From assembly GCA_027604685.1 (NCBI GenBank), contig JADHYX010000350.1, positions 1-23,406 on the forward strand: 23,406 nt of DNA, in the 5' to 3' direction. A program made the translations under genes and the position numbers. Numbering within the stretch: the first letter of the stretch is position 1; the number at the start of each line of letters is the position of its first letter. The notes under the pieces were generated by a model. It made no database searches, had not been told where the DNA came from, and saw only the letters and a list, made by a program, of their open reading frames with translations. Positions 10,411 to 22,971 of the stretch are shown here, one piece after another. The DNA comes from Lobulomyces angularis. Taxonomy: Eukaryota; Chytridiomycota; Chytridiomycetes; Lobulomycetales; Lobulomycetaceae.

Positions 10411-12075
10411 ATGTCGTTGTTACTGAGTCATGAACTGGGTGAATTTCAAATTGGAAAAATATTTAATGATAACAAAAAGACGATCACATCTTTGGATTTT
10501 GATGATACTGGTGAATTTTGTCTTACTACTTCCAAAGATGAAAGTTTACGAATTTATAATTGTCTAGATGGAAAGTATGGAATAATAACCTTTTTTTTTT
10601 GAATGCTGAGTATTAATCTTATTTTATTCTAAAGAGCACATAAACATCAATTTAGCAAAAAGTACGGTTGTAACTTAGCTAGATTTACACATAAATCAAC
10701 AAATGTAATACATTCCTCGACAAAAGAGGATGGTACGAAAAAAAAAAAAAAAAATATTATCTAAAAACCTAACGAAATTTACCTTTTTTTTTCCCCAAAA
10801 ATTTTAATTATTTAGATCAAATCAGATATCTTTCTTTTCATGATAATAAGTATATTAGATATTTTAAGGGTCATACGAAAAGGTATCAAAACGATTTTTT
10901 TATTTTAACTGTGTAGGGTTGTAAACTTACAGGTTTCTCCTGTGGAAGACCTATTTTTATCCTCTTCTTTGGATGGGACTATTAGATTGTGGGATCTTCG
11001 TCAATCTTCATCTGTGGGATTACTTACAATTCCCACAAATTTTTCTAAAAATCAGTATGAAAGAATACATTCATTTTTTTATTTTATTTTTAAATGAAGC
11101 GCGAATTTTTAATTACTATTTTTTTTTTTTTTTTTTGATAAAGAACAAAATCTTGTGTTGCATTTGATCCTTCAGGTTTGGTTTTCGCGGTAGGACATGA
11201 TTCACGGTGTGTAAGATTGTATGACTGTAGAAACTTTGATGCTGTAACGGAAATATGAGAATCATAAAAATTTGTTAACATTATTATTAGGGCCCTTTTT
11301 TAACGGACGATATATCCCAACAGTCGAATTACACGCTGTCCTCTACTGAAATATTTGAATGGCATTCCCTTGAATTTTCCAAAGATTCAGAAAAATTATT
11401 AATATCCACAAATGGAAATAACTCTATCGTACTAAATGGAGAAAACTTAGATTTTGAATACATAGTTAATGGTTATAATAATAATGCAGGTATGGAGTTG
11501 GAAGCTAGTTTTACACCTGACTGTAAATATATATTATGTGGTATCAGTTCAGTTTATCACATTTTTTTTACTTATCTTTTTTTAGGATCCCAGGATGGAT
11601 TAATTAACTTTTGGGATATCAATGATGGTCGCCATATATGTGCACTTCCAGGTATAGTTTCCTTTCTTTTTATTAATATTAATGATATTTTCTTAGGCCA
11701 TTCTGAACCTTCGCATGTTGCACGGTTCAACCCAAAATATAAAATGTTTGCTTCTGCAGACACTAGTCTGGTAAGTTCAATATCATCATATACATTATTC
11801 TTAAAGTCTCCCACTATGAAATCAATTTTAAAAAGTTCTAAGTTATTTTTAAGATTTCATAAATTTTTAAAGGGAAAAATTAAAAAAAAAATTTATAATT
11901 TTTTTTTGAATAACCACTTTGATTCAATTTATTTAGTCTTTAATAGTTGATTTCAGATATAATATTCAAACAATTTTTTTTTTTTTTTTATTTTCAATTT
12001 TATTTTCGTTGTATTGATCATTTAATCACATTTCATTTATAGGCACTTTGGCAATTACCTTTAGAATCTGCATAG
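10411..12075 (+). CDS. WDR82: WDR82/Swd2 WD40 protein
   Basis: WDR82 (Swd2 in yeast) is a WD40 subunit of the Set1/COMPASS H3K4 methyltransferase and of PNUTS-PP1 or CPF termination complexes. Nine exons (10411..10574, 10635..10732, 10816..10882, 10917..11054, 11144..11243, 11291..11540, 11586..11651, 11697..11770, 12043..12075) total 990 nt, or 329 residues. Family motifs are [94 protein letters not shown] and [19 protein letters not shown]. The last intron, 272 nt, is unusually long. The AT-rich stretch 11104-11143 is intronic. With CSTF1 in the same window, two WD40 factors of mRNA 3'-end formation lie about 8 kb apart; this may be chance. Confidence 0.93.
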
Positions 12076-12403
12076 AATTTCGTAATAAACCATTAAATTT
12101 TTCAGAATGCTACTATAGAGAATGTTTTATGTTTTGGTATGAATGTTGAATTATTTCTTATATTCAACCACTGTTTTGAGATAAAATTATTTTAACTTTT
12201 TAAGCAAATTATATAACCAGAGAAGCATTCACAATTCACACCAATATGTAGGTTATTCACTAATGTAAAATATTAATTAAATAGAATTTAGTATAATGGT
12301 AAATCTTGTTTGATACAAAATATTCTTAAACAATTCTTTTCTTTCTAAATTAGTAGAAATTTTTGAGTCCAAAAAAAAAAAAAAAAGTTTTTAAAATTTT
12401 TCT

Positions 12404-13592
12404 ATGAAAAAAAATTTATGTAAGAAAAAATTTGTGATTTAAAATAATTCATTAAACCAATTTTCATTTTATTTATCATTTTATTAAGTTTGTTTTGATT
12501 TTGATCGTTAGTTAAAACATTTTTTTTTAAAAAAAAAGAAATCATTAATTTTTTACCAACGTTTTATTACCTTTTTTTTTTTTAAAATGTTAAACTAGGA
12601 ACTTTCACCGAAGAAGATTCAGATGAATTTGCATTCACTAAAATAGGTTCAAAAGTTTTACTTGAAACGATTCAAACTGAAAGAAGCAAGTACAATTGTT
12701 TTACAGATCATGTTGCGAATTTTTTACAACATCTTCACAGAGAAGGAGTTACAAAAGAAATCATGAGTGAGAAAGTATGACATTAGTTTTATTGCAATTT
12801 TTTATATTTTATTTATTATTCACTTCTTTTTTTTTTTTCTTTTTTTTTAAGTTTAAGGAATTAAAAGTTCATTATGCACTTCCTAAGCTTTTAGAACTGG
12901 CAAAAGCTGATAATGCAGACATCATAATTTTGAGTGATTCTAATACCTTTTATATTGAAACCATATTAAAATCTAACAGTTTGGAATCATACATTAAATG
13001 TATTGTTACAAATCCAGGTGCATTTGATGAAAACGGTATTTTTAAAAATAAAAAGAGAAAAATTCGCACATTTATTTAAACAATTTTAGGCTGCTTAATT
13101 GTTAACAGAAGAACTACTATTGATAATCCTCATAACTGCAAAAATTGCCAATTAAATATATGCAAAGGTTGATAAATGAAAAAAAAAAACTTTTTTTATT
13201 TTTGGCATAAAATTTTTATTTCTGAATTTTTTTTTTTTAATTTTTATTTTAAGGAACGGAACTATTAACTATTATTAAAGATTGCTCATATGAAAAAGTT
13301 TTTTATTTTGGAGGTAAAGATATTGTATTTGTTTTAACTTTTTAAATTTTTTTGATTGAAAATTTTATTATTAATAAAAATGTGATTAGATGGAAAAAAC
13401 GATTATTGCCCTTCGACGAAACTTAGCGCAGCGGATGTCACATTTGTAAGAGAAGGATATGCGCTGGAAAAGATGCTGGAATCAGAAGAACTTTCAAAAT
13501 TAGTGAAGGCAGAGGTTGTGAAGTGGAAAGATATGAATGATTTGGTGTTTTATTTCGAGAGACTAAATGGGATAAATAAAGAAAGATTATAG
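12404..13592 (+). CDS. PHOSPHO1/2-type HAD phosphatase
   Basis: The family (putative phosphatase PF06888) contains vertebrate PHOSPHO1, which cleaves phosphoethanolamine and phosphocholine, PHOSPHO2, a pyridoxal-phosphate phosphatase, and plant phosphatases. Seven exons (12404..12419, 12489..12506, 12599..12774, 12852..13035, 13090..13167, 13254..13313, 13390..13592) total 735 nt, or 244 residues. The nucleophile motif FDFDRTFTEEDSDEF is spread over exons 2 and 3. IIILSDSNTFYIETIL carries motif II. VTNPGAFDENGCL, a Cys-rich NCKNCQLNICKG and FGDGKNDYCPSTKLSAADVT complete the fold, with acidic GDGKND binding Mg. Exons 1 and 2 are only 16 and 18 nt, so the start rests on frame and splice logic: MKKNLFCFDFD. 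Substrate cannot be decided from sequence. Confidence 0.88.
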
Positions 13593-14324
13593 TGATTTTA
13601 GAAGTAGATAAAAAAAATTAATTGAAACACAGTGTTTAGATAAAATATCTTTTTTAAGCAAGTTTTAACCCCTAATCCAACAACACAATGACTGTAGTTA
13701 GCTGTCACATATTAAGGTTGATAACATCTAGTGATAAGTGATAATGTGCAATATTCCTTATTTTTTAAAAAAATAAATAATGGTATTTAAATTTGACAAA
13801 TAAACAAAGAACAAATTTTATAAAATGTTAATGGGCAAAATTTTCAAATATGTAGTTCTACAGAAAATAAAAAATATTTGATAATAGCAGTATAATAATA
13901 TAATTTAATGATTTAATAAGATATATTATATACGATTATTTGAAATATAGATTTGTAAAACCTTAAGATATTCCTGCAGCATTTTTATAGAAGTAATTGT
14001 ATTTTTCTCCAATATTGACTACATTTAATATACCCTTAAATTCTTTTTTACGTAATTATTCCTCCAACAATGACTACATTTTAAATTTTAAAGATAAATT
14101 AAATTTTAATACAAGTAACTTGAAGCTAAATAAGACCCTTAAATTTCCAATCTTTCCAATTTGTTCTAAATTTTTGGGAGGATCAACCTCCACCGAAGCA
14201 CGCGTTTTGCATTAAAAAAGCCATTAAAAAGCTACAGTTTTTCCAAATTCAACAAATTAAACTTTCTTTTTAAAACTTCCAAAAAATAAAATAAACTAAA
14301 AGTTAATTCAAAATTAGTCTCAAT
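13593..14324. other. Intergenic, AT-rich, with one weak small ORF
   Basis: Only 13997..14215 (plus, 72 codons) is noteworthy. The sequence LNSFLRNYSSNND near its start resembles a mitochondrial presequence, and it ends FLGGSTSTEARVLH before TAA. I do not recognise it and found no splice context or homologous motif. The rest of the interval is low-complexity AT. Confidence 0.3.
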
Positions 14325-14558
14325 ATGCGTGCAAAGCAAAGCAAACTCAGTGACAGAAAATCCAGATCTGGACTTAAATACGAAGTTGAGCATCAAAAAA
14401 GATCTGGTAAACTTTATACTTTTTTACTGAGAAATATCTCCTAACCGATTTTTCTAGGTGGTGGCAGATTCAACTGGGGTAGTTATGTTGATGACTTGGA
14501 TGAATTTTTGAACCCAAACTTTGATGATAAAATTGATTTAGAATATACCAAAAAGTAG
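14325..14558 (+). CDS. Mini SERBP1/HABP4/Stm1-like ribosome-binding protein
   Basis: Two exons, 14325..14406 and 14458..14558, give 60 residues across a 51-nt intron with a CCTAAC branch-like site. The product starts MRAKQSKLSDRKSRSGLKYE and continues to GGGRFNWGSYVDDLDEF and a charged C-terminus. The DRKSRSGLK ... GGGRFNWG pattern is that of the SERBP1/HABP4 family (DRHSGSD/RSGLKHEDKRGGSG-NWG). There the motif inserts into ribosomes, and the proteins bind mRNA and mark dormant 80S ribosomes. Usual members are 270-400 residues with RG-rich arms; this one has only the core. It could be a genuine minimal member or a short lineage-specific relative. Splice sites are canonical and the frame is continuous, with stop TAG. 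Function is inferred from motif only. Confidence 0.72.
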
Positions 14559-14788
14559 ATTAGTCATAAAGAAAAATTTTTTTTTGAAAAATAAGATAGT
14601 TGTAAATTATTTTATGTAAAAATTAATCAAATAAAACATTTTCAGTATATTTTTTTTCTCAAATTTTTTAAAAAAAAAAAAGACAAAAAAATTTATTTTT
14701 TAATATACAATTCATTAATTTTTTTATTTTATTTATTTTTTTAATTTTAATATTTTGAAAAATGTATGATACTTCATTTTTTTTTTGT

Positions 14789-16376
14789 CTAAATAAACAT
14801 AGATTGTGCAGTACCTCTCTCTGGCGGAGTTGAATCCCCATTTTCATTATTTTCTGATTTTTTTACTAAAGAAAACCTACACACTGGACCTAATTAGAAA
14901 AAAATTTAAAAAATATAAAATTTTTAATAAGTTACAGGTTCCATTAATTTTTAACCAGTATTCAATACAGGATGGATGAAACACATGTTTACATGGCATT
15001 TCTGATACTACTTCATTATCAGAATATTCTTCCTGACAAATAGTACAATCTTTATTATTTTCAGTTTTAACAATGGGAAACTGAGGTAATGCTACAATTT
15101 GCTCTTCAGTCGCTGGTGGTGGTGCATTTGCAGCATTTGCCTTTAATAAAATAAAGTGCATTTTAAAATATAAATTTTTCTATAAAATAAAAGTACTTGC
15201 TCCATTAAACTGGTAATAATGTCATCAAACCCCCTAGGTCCCATTGCATAATCACCTAAGTTACCTGTAGCTCCAAATAAGGCAGCTAATGGATTCATAG
15301 TACCTTCTGCACCTCCCATATGCTGCCGTAATAATCTAATAGCAACATACACCAATTTAATAAAAAGAATTTCGTTGTTAAATTCTTACTGAGCTATCCC
15401 TCTCAACATAGGATCTGCGCTTAAAGGGTTCGTATTCGAATCATTATTAGTTTGTTCATCCGTACTATTATTGGCGGATTCCGTTCGAAAAGGAGAATCA
15501 TCAAATGAAGTGGTATTTGAGGTTGTTGATCGCTGTGTTTGTGGTCCACTACTATAAAAAAAAACACCATTACCAACGTTACCCGTTTGATGTCGAAATT
15601 CGCCTGTTCTATTTTGATTATTTGAATCATTTTCCAAAAACTGTTGAAACATGTTCATCTAACCAAAAATAAATTATAAAAACTTAAAAATCAACTGAAA
15701 CTTAGGTTATTATTCATGTACCATAGTGGCAGCAAGATCAGCTTGTACGCCTAACAAAAGATTTTAATATAATCCAAAAATTACAAAAAAAAAAAAAAAA
15801 AAATAGTTACCTTCAAATTCAATATTTGAAGGATTAAAATTAGGAAGATTATTTCCCAAATCTTCGTCCTCAACCTAAAAATGAGTTTGTTAAAAAAAAA
15901 AAACCAAAAAAATTTTTATTTAATACCTCTTCAACAAAATCAGAATTACACTTAATATAAAAAGTTTAACATTTACAAAAAAAAAATTTATTTCTTTTAT
16001 TTTTACAGTTGGACAAGTTGGAGTACCTAAAACAAGTAAAAAAAGGAGTGTTTTTTTTAATTTACTTCAAAAAAAAAAAAAATTTAAGCACGAAAACTAA
16101 CCGGTATCCATTAAAGCAGAACATCTTTCTAGACAAATATGACCTTGTTTTAAATAATAATAAAAAAATGGTAAGGAATTGATAACAGAAAATAAAAAAA
16201 TAATAAATAAATAAAAATTAATAATGATTAATTAATTCAATTAATTAGGAGTTCTATTGTTTTTCATTTTTATTTTTTTTTTATTCTTAATTATTTGTGG
16301 ATTTTTTCAGAAAATTAGTGCTTTGGTTTGAAAAAAAAAAAAAAAAAGAAAGAAAATTACTTACAATAATGTGACA
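14789..16376 (-). CDS. RNF115/RNF126-like RING-H2 E3 ubiquitin ligase
   Basis: Ten exons (16376..16364, 16143..16102, 16026..16007, 15950..15927, 15874..15811, 15750..15722, 15658..15390, 15335..15197, 15140..14936, 14889..14789) total 906 nt, or 301 residues, close to RNF126. The N-terminal zinc ribbon MSHYCHICLERCS ... TCPTCNSDFVEE is assembled from four micro-exons of 13, 42, 20 and 24 nt. A disordered Asn/Ser/Thr-rich middle follows. Then come DYAMGPRGFDDIITSLMEQ and PPPATEEQIVALP, both typical of BCA2/RNF126. The RING-H2 runs CTICQEEY, MPCKHVFHPSCIEYWL and CPVCRF; its last pair is split by an intron. Family members ubiquitinate mislocalised proteins with BAG6 or endosomal cargo. Start and frame were fixed by the splice chain. 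Confidence 0.88.
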
Positions 16377-16780
16377 TTTGGTTGTATAAAATACTAAACT
16401 ATTACTTTTTTTTTTCTAATTCCTTTTCTTCTATTCAATAACAAAAATTATTTGTAATGCAGCTTATAAAAAAAAAAAATTTTTTTTTTAATTTAAAAAG
16501 TTTTATTAAAAAATTAACAAATTCAGATATAGGCAATAAAATTTTCATACCTTAAATCACTTAATTTTTTAAATGTAAAATCTGAGACTCTTAGCTCTTT
16601 TTAACTTGTCCTTTTATTTTCTCAATTTTTCTTTTTTAAAGAAATAAGGAAACACGTGTAATTTAAAAAATAAATTATCATTTATATAAAATATTATAAG
16701 TATTAAGTGAAAAATCTAAAAGTGGAATATGCTAAATTTGGGATATCTTAATTAAAAACTAAAAAAAAATAAAATAAATA
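16377..16780. other. Intergenic, homopolymer-rich; no gene seen
   Basis: The 404 nt between the DPH1 stop and the RING-gene start are runs of A and T with no protein-like frame on either strand. The segment must hold the 3' end of DPH1 and the promoter of the RING gene, but no motif stands out. Confidence 0.6.
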
Positions 16781-18431
<1,651 letters not shown>

Positions 18432-18699
18432 AGTTTTTAAAATTACAGAAGAAAAAAATTATAAAAAAAAAAAAAAATTCAAAAAATGGATTGATTGTAA
18501 CTTCAATTAAAACGGACAAATTAAAATATCTAATTTACTTATGCAAAACTATTTTTATGACACCAATCACTCTCCATGTTACAAAATTTGATATCAATAA
18601 CCATAGAGTTTAAGCGGATAAATCTGTAATGTAATCCTTGAAAGTTTCTTCCCATATCGCAACAAGTACAGGACAACGTAGGAACGTATCATTTAATAC
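18432..18699. other. Intergenic, no gene seen
   Basis: This is the AT-rich stretch upstream of the DPH1 start; it holds no recognised frame. Base composition becomes more balanced from about 18,600 on, marking entry into the retroelement remnant. Confidence 0.5.
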
Positions 18700-19370
18700 A
18701 ATCTTGGTCAATTCTATAAACTATTAAACGAACTGTACTGAAGACAACTTCGAATGGTGCTTTTGCTTTGTGTGCTCTGTGCTCTCCTGAGACCATCACC
18801 TGTTCTGATGTTCTAAACTACTCTTCATTAGAAAAGATCCGTTACAGTTAATAGCAAATTTTACCAAGGCTAAAGAGGTCTGTAACTATTAAACTGATCG
18901 TTCTAGAACTCCTGGTCCGGAAGTTAAGGTTGGGGACATGGTCTACTTGAATAAAAAGAATATAAGGACAACTAGGCGGTCTCAGAAGTTACATTGGAAA
19001 AAATTTGGTTCCATTAAAATGCTGGCTCAGATAAATACAGTGGTAATTAAGCTAAGTCTGCCGAATTTTATGATGGTTCATACTGGGTTTTATGGTCATC
19101 TGTTAGAACCAAAGCCTTCTGATCCATTTAACAGACTTTAGCTAGCAGATATACTAAAAGGCTTTGAGGAACAAGAAGCAAAATGTATTGTTGATTCTGA
19201 GAAAACACTTCAGGGTGTAAAATAGAAGGTCAGACGGAAAGGTTTCACCTTTGAGTATGATCAACTGAAGTCTGAAAAGGTGTTGGGAAACTGCAAAGAA
19301 GTTTTTAGGAATGCGTGGCTAAGAAATCCAGCGCAATTAACTTTCACCACGTTACAGTGCTTAGAGAAGG
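18700..19370 (+). mobile_element. Ty3/gypsy integrase C-terminal remnant
   Basis: The clearest block, 18,900..19141, reads PGPEVKVGDMVYLNKKNIRT, then SQKLHWKKFGSIKM and GFYGHLLEPKPSDPF. This is the integrase C-terminal GPY/F-type module of Ty3/gypsy elements (KVGD-V-L, KL--K--GP, LLEP). Just upstream in the same frame FTKAKEV leads to an in-frame TAA at about 18,889. After 19141 a weak chromodomain-like tail (about 19,200-19,365) also carries stops. A degraded frame from about 18,720 could be older integrase. No LTR, protease or reverse transcriptase is seen. Balanced base composition compared with the surrounding AT also marks it as an insertion. It is dead. Confidence 0.75.
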
Positions 19371-20281
19371 GAAATGTTATGGTTCTGAGAAAATGTCTTA
19401 ATTTGTTGGTTGTCTTGTTATTTAGCTTATAGTTTCTTTATGTTTATTGTATCTATTTTATAGGAGAGAATGCCAAAAAACTAAGTTGAATTACTTAATA
19501 TATCTAAATTAACTTCAGTTTTGGTGTGTTTAAGAAGAAATAAAATTAGGTACGATTTAGATTTGTTATAGATTTTATTAACAACAAAATTAGATTTTTT
19601 ATCACACGTTAAAAAACAATATACTTTCCTGTCTGATGAACAGTCAGTTACTAATATATTTATGTAAAACCATAAGAAAAGTCAGAAGAAGTGGATTTGG
19701 ATATTCATTTTACATCAATATCTACGAATATTGAGTTATTATAATTATTAAGGTAGAGTGAGAAGCTTATAAAATTGTTGATGGTGTCTATGTCTCCATT
19801 AATTGGGAATTATAAACTTAAAAAATAGTGTTAATTTACCTTTGTAATTGAGGTAACATTTATCGCTATTTTTTGCGCTTGCTATCGTCATTGTACATCT
19901 AACTCTATTTTCATAAATGAAATTTTGAGATTGGCGAGCATTTGTAATCGAATTAGTAAATCTTGTGTCATAATAGACATTTAAATTGATTCTTCGTTTC
20001 TGTAGTTTTTCACTATTTTTTTAAGCACAAACCAACATCCCAACTTAAAAAAAATTGTAGTCTATGCTATATTTAAAATTATTTTTTTTATTCATTATTA
20101 TTCTCGTATTTAATGGTAAACAATTTCAAGAAATTTAAATTAAAAAAAAAAAAAAAGTGTAGAATTAAGTGAAAAAATGTAATACAATTCTGATTGGCCA
20201 ACAATTTTAAAACTATTTAGAAAAAGAAGAAATAACAATTATCTGAATAATAATAACAAAAATTTTTTGAATTTATTAAAT
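19371..20281. other. Intergenic with one unidentified minus-strand open segment
   Basis: The only protein-like stretch is on minus, 20012..19840. It includes KRRINLNVYYDTRFTNSITN and YENRVRCTMTIASAKNS, bounded by a possible TAG acceptor and a GGTAAAT donor. Flanking exons, a start and an identity could not be found. The rest is low-complexity AT leading to the permease promoter, with a 15-base A run just after 20,140. Confidence 0.3.
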
Positions 20282-22971
20282 ATGGAAAATAACGCTGGGT
20301 CGCGCAGTGACATAGACACTATCAACAGCAAAATTAGTCATGTAGAAAAAGGAAAGAGAAGAAAATTCTCCTCTCATAACCTTTTAGAGGAAGTACTAGA
20401 TAATGAATACGGAAAATATGAAGAGCAGAATGATGTAGATTATATTTATAATACTAACCATTATCTATTTAAAAAAATAGAAAATAGTGTCAATTGAAAA
20501 CTTGATAGAACATGAAGGAATTCATTTTTTTGGAGATATATTTCATTACGAAGAAGAGATTAAAATAAATAATGGTATTCAAGAGAAGGTGTATTCAGTA
20601 AAACGCTTAAATGCAGACACAGAATCAAAAGAAGTTCCAGAACTGAAAAACTCAAACTCTAATTTATCCTCCAAGGATGCTGGAATCCGCGCATCCATCA
20701 CTTCTGCTAACGGTGTAGCAGTTATTGCTGGAAAAAAAGGAAGCTGGTGGGAAGATTATAAAAAAAGAGTTATATATTGTAATGACTACCCAGACGACCT
20801 TGTTACAATTAAGGATGTGATGAAGGAATATTTTAACAGAAGAAAATTACCAAAATTTAAAGCGAATATATATCATCTATTTGGACTAGGTGCTTGATTG
20901 AAGAAATTTTAAATACTTCCATATTAATATTTTTTAAAATTTTTTTATAGGAGTTGCATCCGTTATATCAGGTGAATTTGCAGGTAACTATAACTCTTGC
21001 TTTATAAAATGCTTATTGGATAATCAATGGTAAGGCTGGAGTACAGGACTTGCTACTGCAGGATATTATGGATTTTGCGTAGCCAGTTTAATTGCATCTG
21101 CGATGTTTTTGTTTTTGGCAGGGAATTTAGCAGAAATGTCTGGTGCTATGCCGGTTGTTGGTATGAATTCAAATACTCGCTCCTTACTAATTGTTTAAGG
21201 TGGGTCATTTGCTTATGCAAGATTAATCGTTAATGACTCATTTGGATTTTTACTTGGTCATAGGTAATTTTTTCAATTTATTTTTTTTTCTCTAACAACA
21301 GGAACTTTTTCAAATTGTTTTTTTAGTGAAAATTTAGAGTATTTGTCTTTTATAACATTGCTTACGGTTTCCTTTGGTGAATATTGTGCAGAATTCTTTC
21401 ACATTGATCATTACACTTGGGCTCCATTGTTATGGTTACTTTTTTTAATTCCTGGTACCTATATTGTTGCTTATCATAATAAAACCCTTTGGAATATGAT
21501 GTTTGCTGGAAGTGTCGTTTGCTTATTACAAATTGCAGGCTTCTCGTTGTTTGCAATAAAATATATTGATGAAAAATATATTTTAGAAGGAACTAGTAAA
21601 CATGTAGCTCACCACAACATTGACAAATACTGGGGATTGGGACTTGGAGGAATTTTGCAAGCTCTCCATTCTACATCCTGGTGGTACACAGGTACAAAAA
21701 ATGCTTTACTTTACCGTTTTACAACAATTTTAAGGATTTGAGTGCCTAACCTTGGCTGCACATGAAACAGCAGATCCAGTCGTAAAAAACGTAACGAAAT
21801 CGCTGTATTTGTGCTGGGGAGCATGTAAATAACATTGCTTTTAACTGCTTATCCATTGTATAGTGTCGCTGTGCGCCGTTCTTTTGACTCTTACTAATGT
21901 ACTTGTCCCCCCTGGTATGGGTACTATCATCTCCAGCATATATCCAATGGTGGAATCTATACTTGCTATCACAAAAATAGAATCAAAAGCCCATTATTTT
22001 ATACTTTTTCAATTGCCTGCATTATGGATTAATCTATTGGCTATGCTGTGGTGTGGTAATTATTGTGTTTTTTTCTATTTTTTTTCTTAATTGAAACAAA
22101 ATTTATTTTATTGCAGCAACCAGACAAACTTGGGCCCTTAGCAGAGCAGGATACATTCCCAAACTTCTTTCAATTACATCAGTATATGAAAATAGAGTTC
22201 CGCGAAGGTTCGTGTTTTAAAAATGATTGATTTTTTATCAATTTTACAATATTTTATATAGATCCTTATACTTTGTGATTGTTTATGTAATTTGGATGAC
22301 ATTTACTGTTCACTACCTACATTTAGAAGGAGAGGATTTGCATCCTGTTGATGCACTACTTGCTTTATGTGTCATATCTGCAAGTAAGTCATTGCCAAAA
22401 AATTTTCTAAATGTTACTTTTTCTAAGCTGTGTTTTATGTGGGAGTATCAATTGTCTATTTGTATTTCAGTATGAGATACAAAGCAGTTCCACGGCCATA
22501 TGTTAGCCCGTTTGGAAAAACGTATATAAGACAATATTATTATTATTATTTTTTTCAAACGTTTTAAAAACTTCTTAATTTTTTTTTTGCAAAAAAAGTG
22601 GTGCATGGTTTGTTATTATTGTAGGATGTTTACTAATTCTTGCTAAAATTGGTTTGAGCCATATTTTTCAGCTTACAGTAGCAATCGTAAGATTACAAAA
22701 ATGAAAATGTGTTAAACACCAATTTTTTGCAAAGTATTGTATCAAAATGTTCATTTCAGCGATATTTTACTACGGGCATGCAAAAATGCACTTACTTCCA
22801 ACTGAAGAAGCAATTACTCATATTCTTTGGCAGGCAAAGGAAAAAAATGAAAAAAAGATACCAAAATTTATTCCAAAGATATTGGTACGAAATCGTGAAA
22901 ATACTGGAAAGAGTGCTGAAGGAAATACTGGAACGCATAGTTTAAAAGTAGCCGAAGTAAATCCTCTTTAA
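20282..22971 (+). CDS. Ethanolamine/amino-acid permease-like APC transporter with long N-terminus
   Basis: Thirteen exons total 2064 nt, or 687 residues. The first two (20282..20434, 20481..20889) encode about 187 mostly hydrophilic residues. The transporter core then begins GVASVISGEFAGWSTGLATA, continues with LAGNLAEMSGAMPVVGGSFA and ENLEYLSFITLLTVSFGEY, and has the helix-6 region GFECLTLAAHETADPV and WALSRAGYIPKLL. These are hallmarks of the APC superfamily and fit the ethanolamine-permease branch best (VISGEFAGW, AE--GA-P--GG, ENLEY). The C-terminal tail is lysine-rich and cytosolic. An apparent frameshift near 20,480 is a 46-nt intron with a perfect TACTAAC branch site. The start at 20282 is chosen because the frame has no earlier ATG. 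AATAAA overlaps the stop codon. Substrate is inferred. Confidence 0.88.
20435..20480 (+). other. 46-nt spliceosomal intron with TACTAAC branch site
   Basis: Begins GTAGAT, has ATACTAACC mid-intron and ends AAAATAG. Its removal joins two frames of the permease gene. It is a clear example of the local intron type and shows that this lineage keeps a strong branch consensus in at least some introns. Confidence 0.85.

Noticed and set aside
11572..11814. 80-codon minus-strand frame
   Set aside because: It is antisense to WDR82 exons 7 and 8.
15421..15630. 69-codon minus-strand frame
   Set aside because: It is another frame of RING-gene exon 7, whose true frame is fixed by flanking splices.
20435..20490. 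Frameshift between two permease frames, with a GTG start for the second
   Set aside because: A 46-nt intron with GT, TACTAAC and TAG joins the frames exactly, and the 13-exon model totals whole codons.
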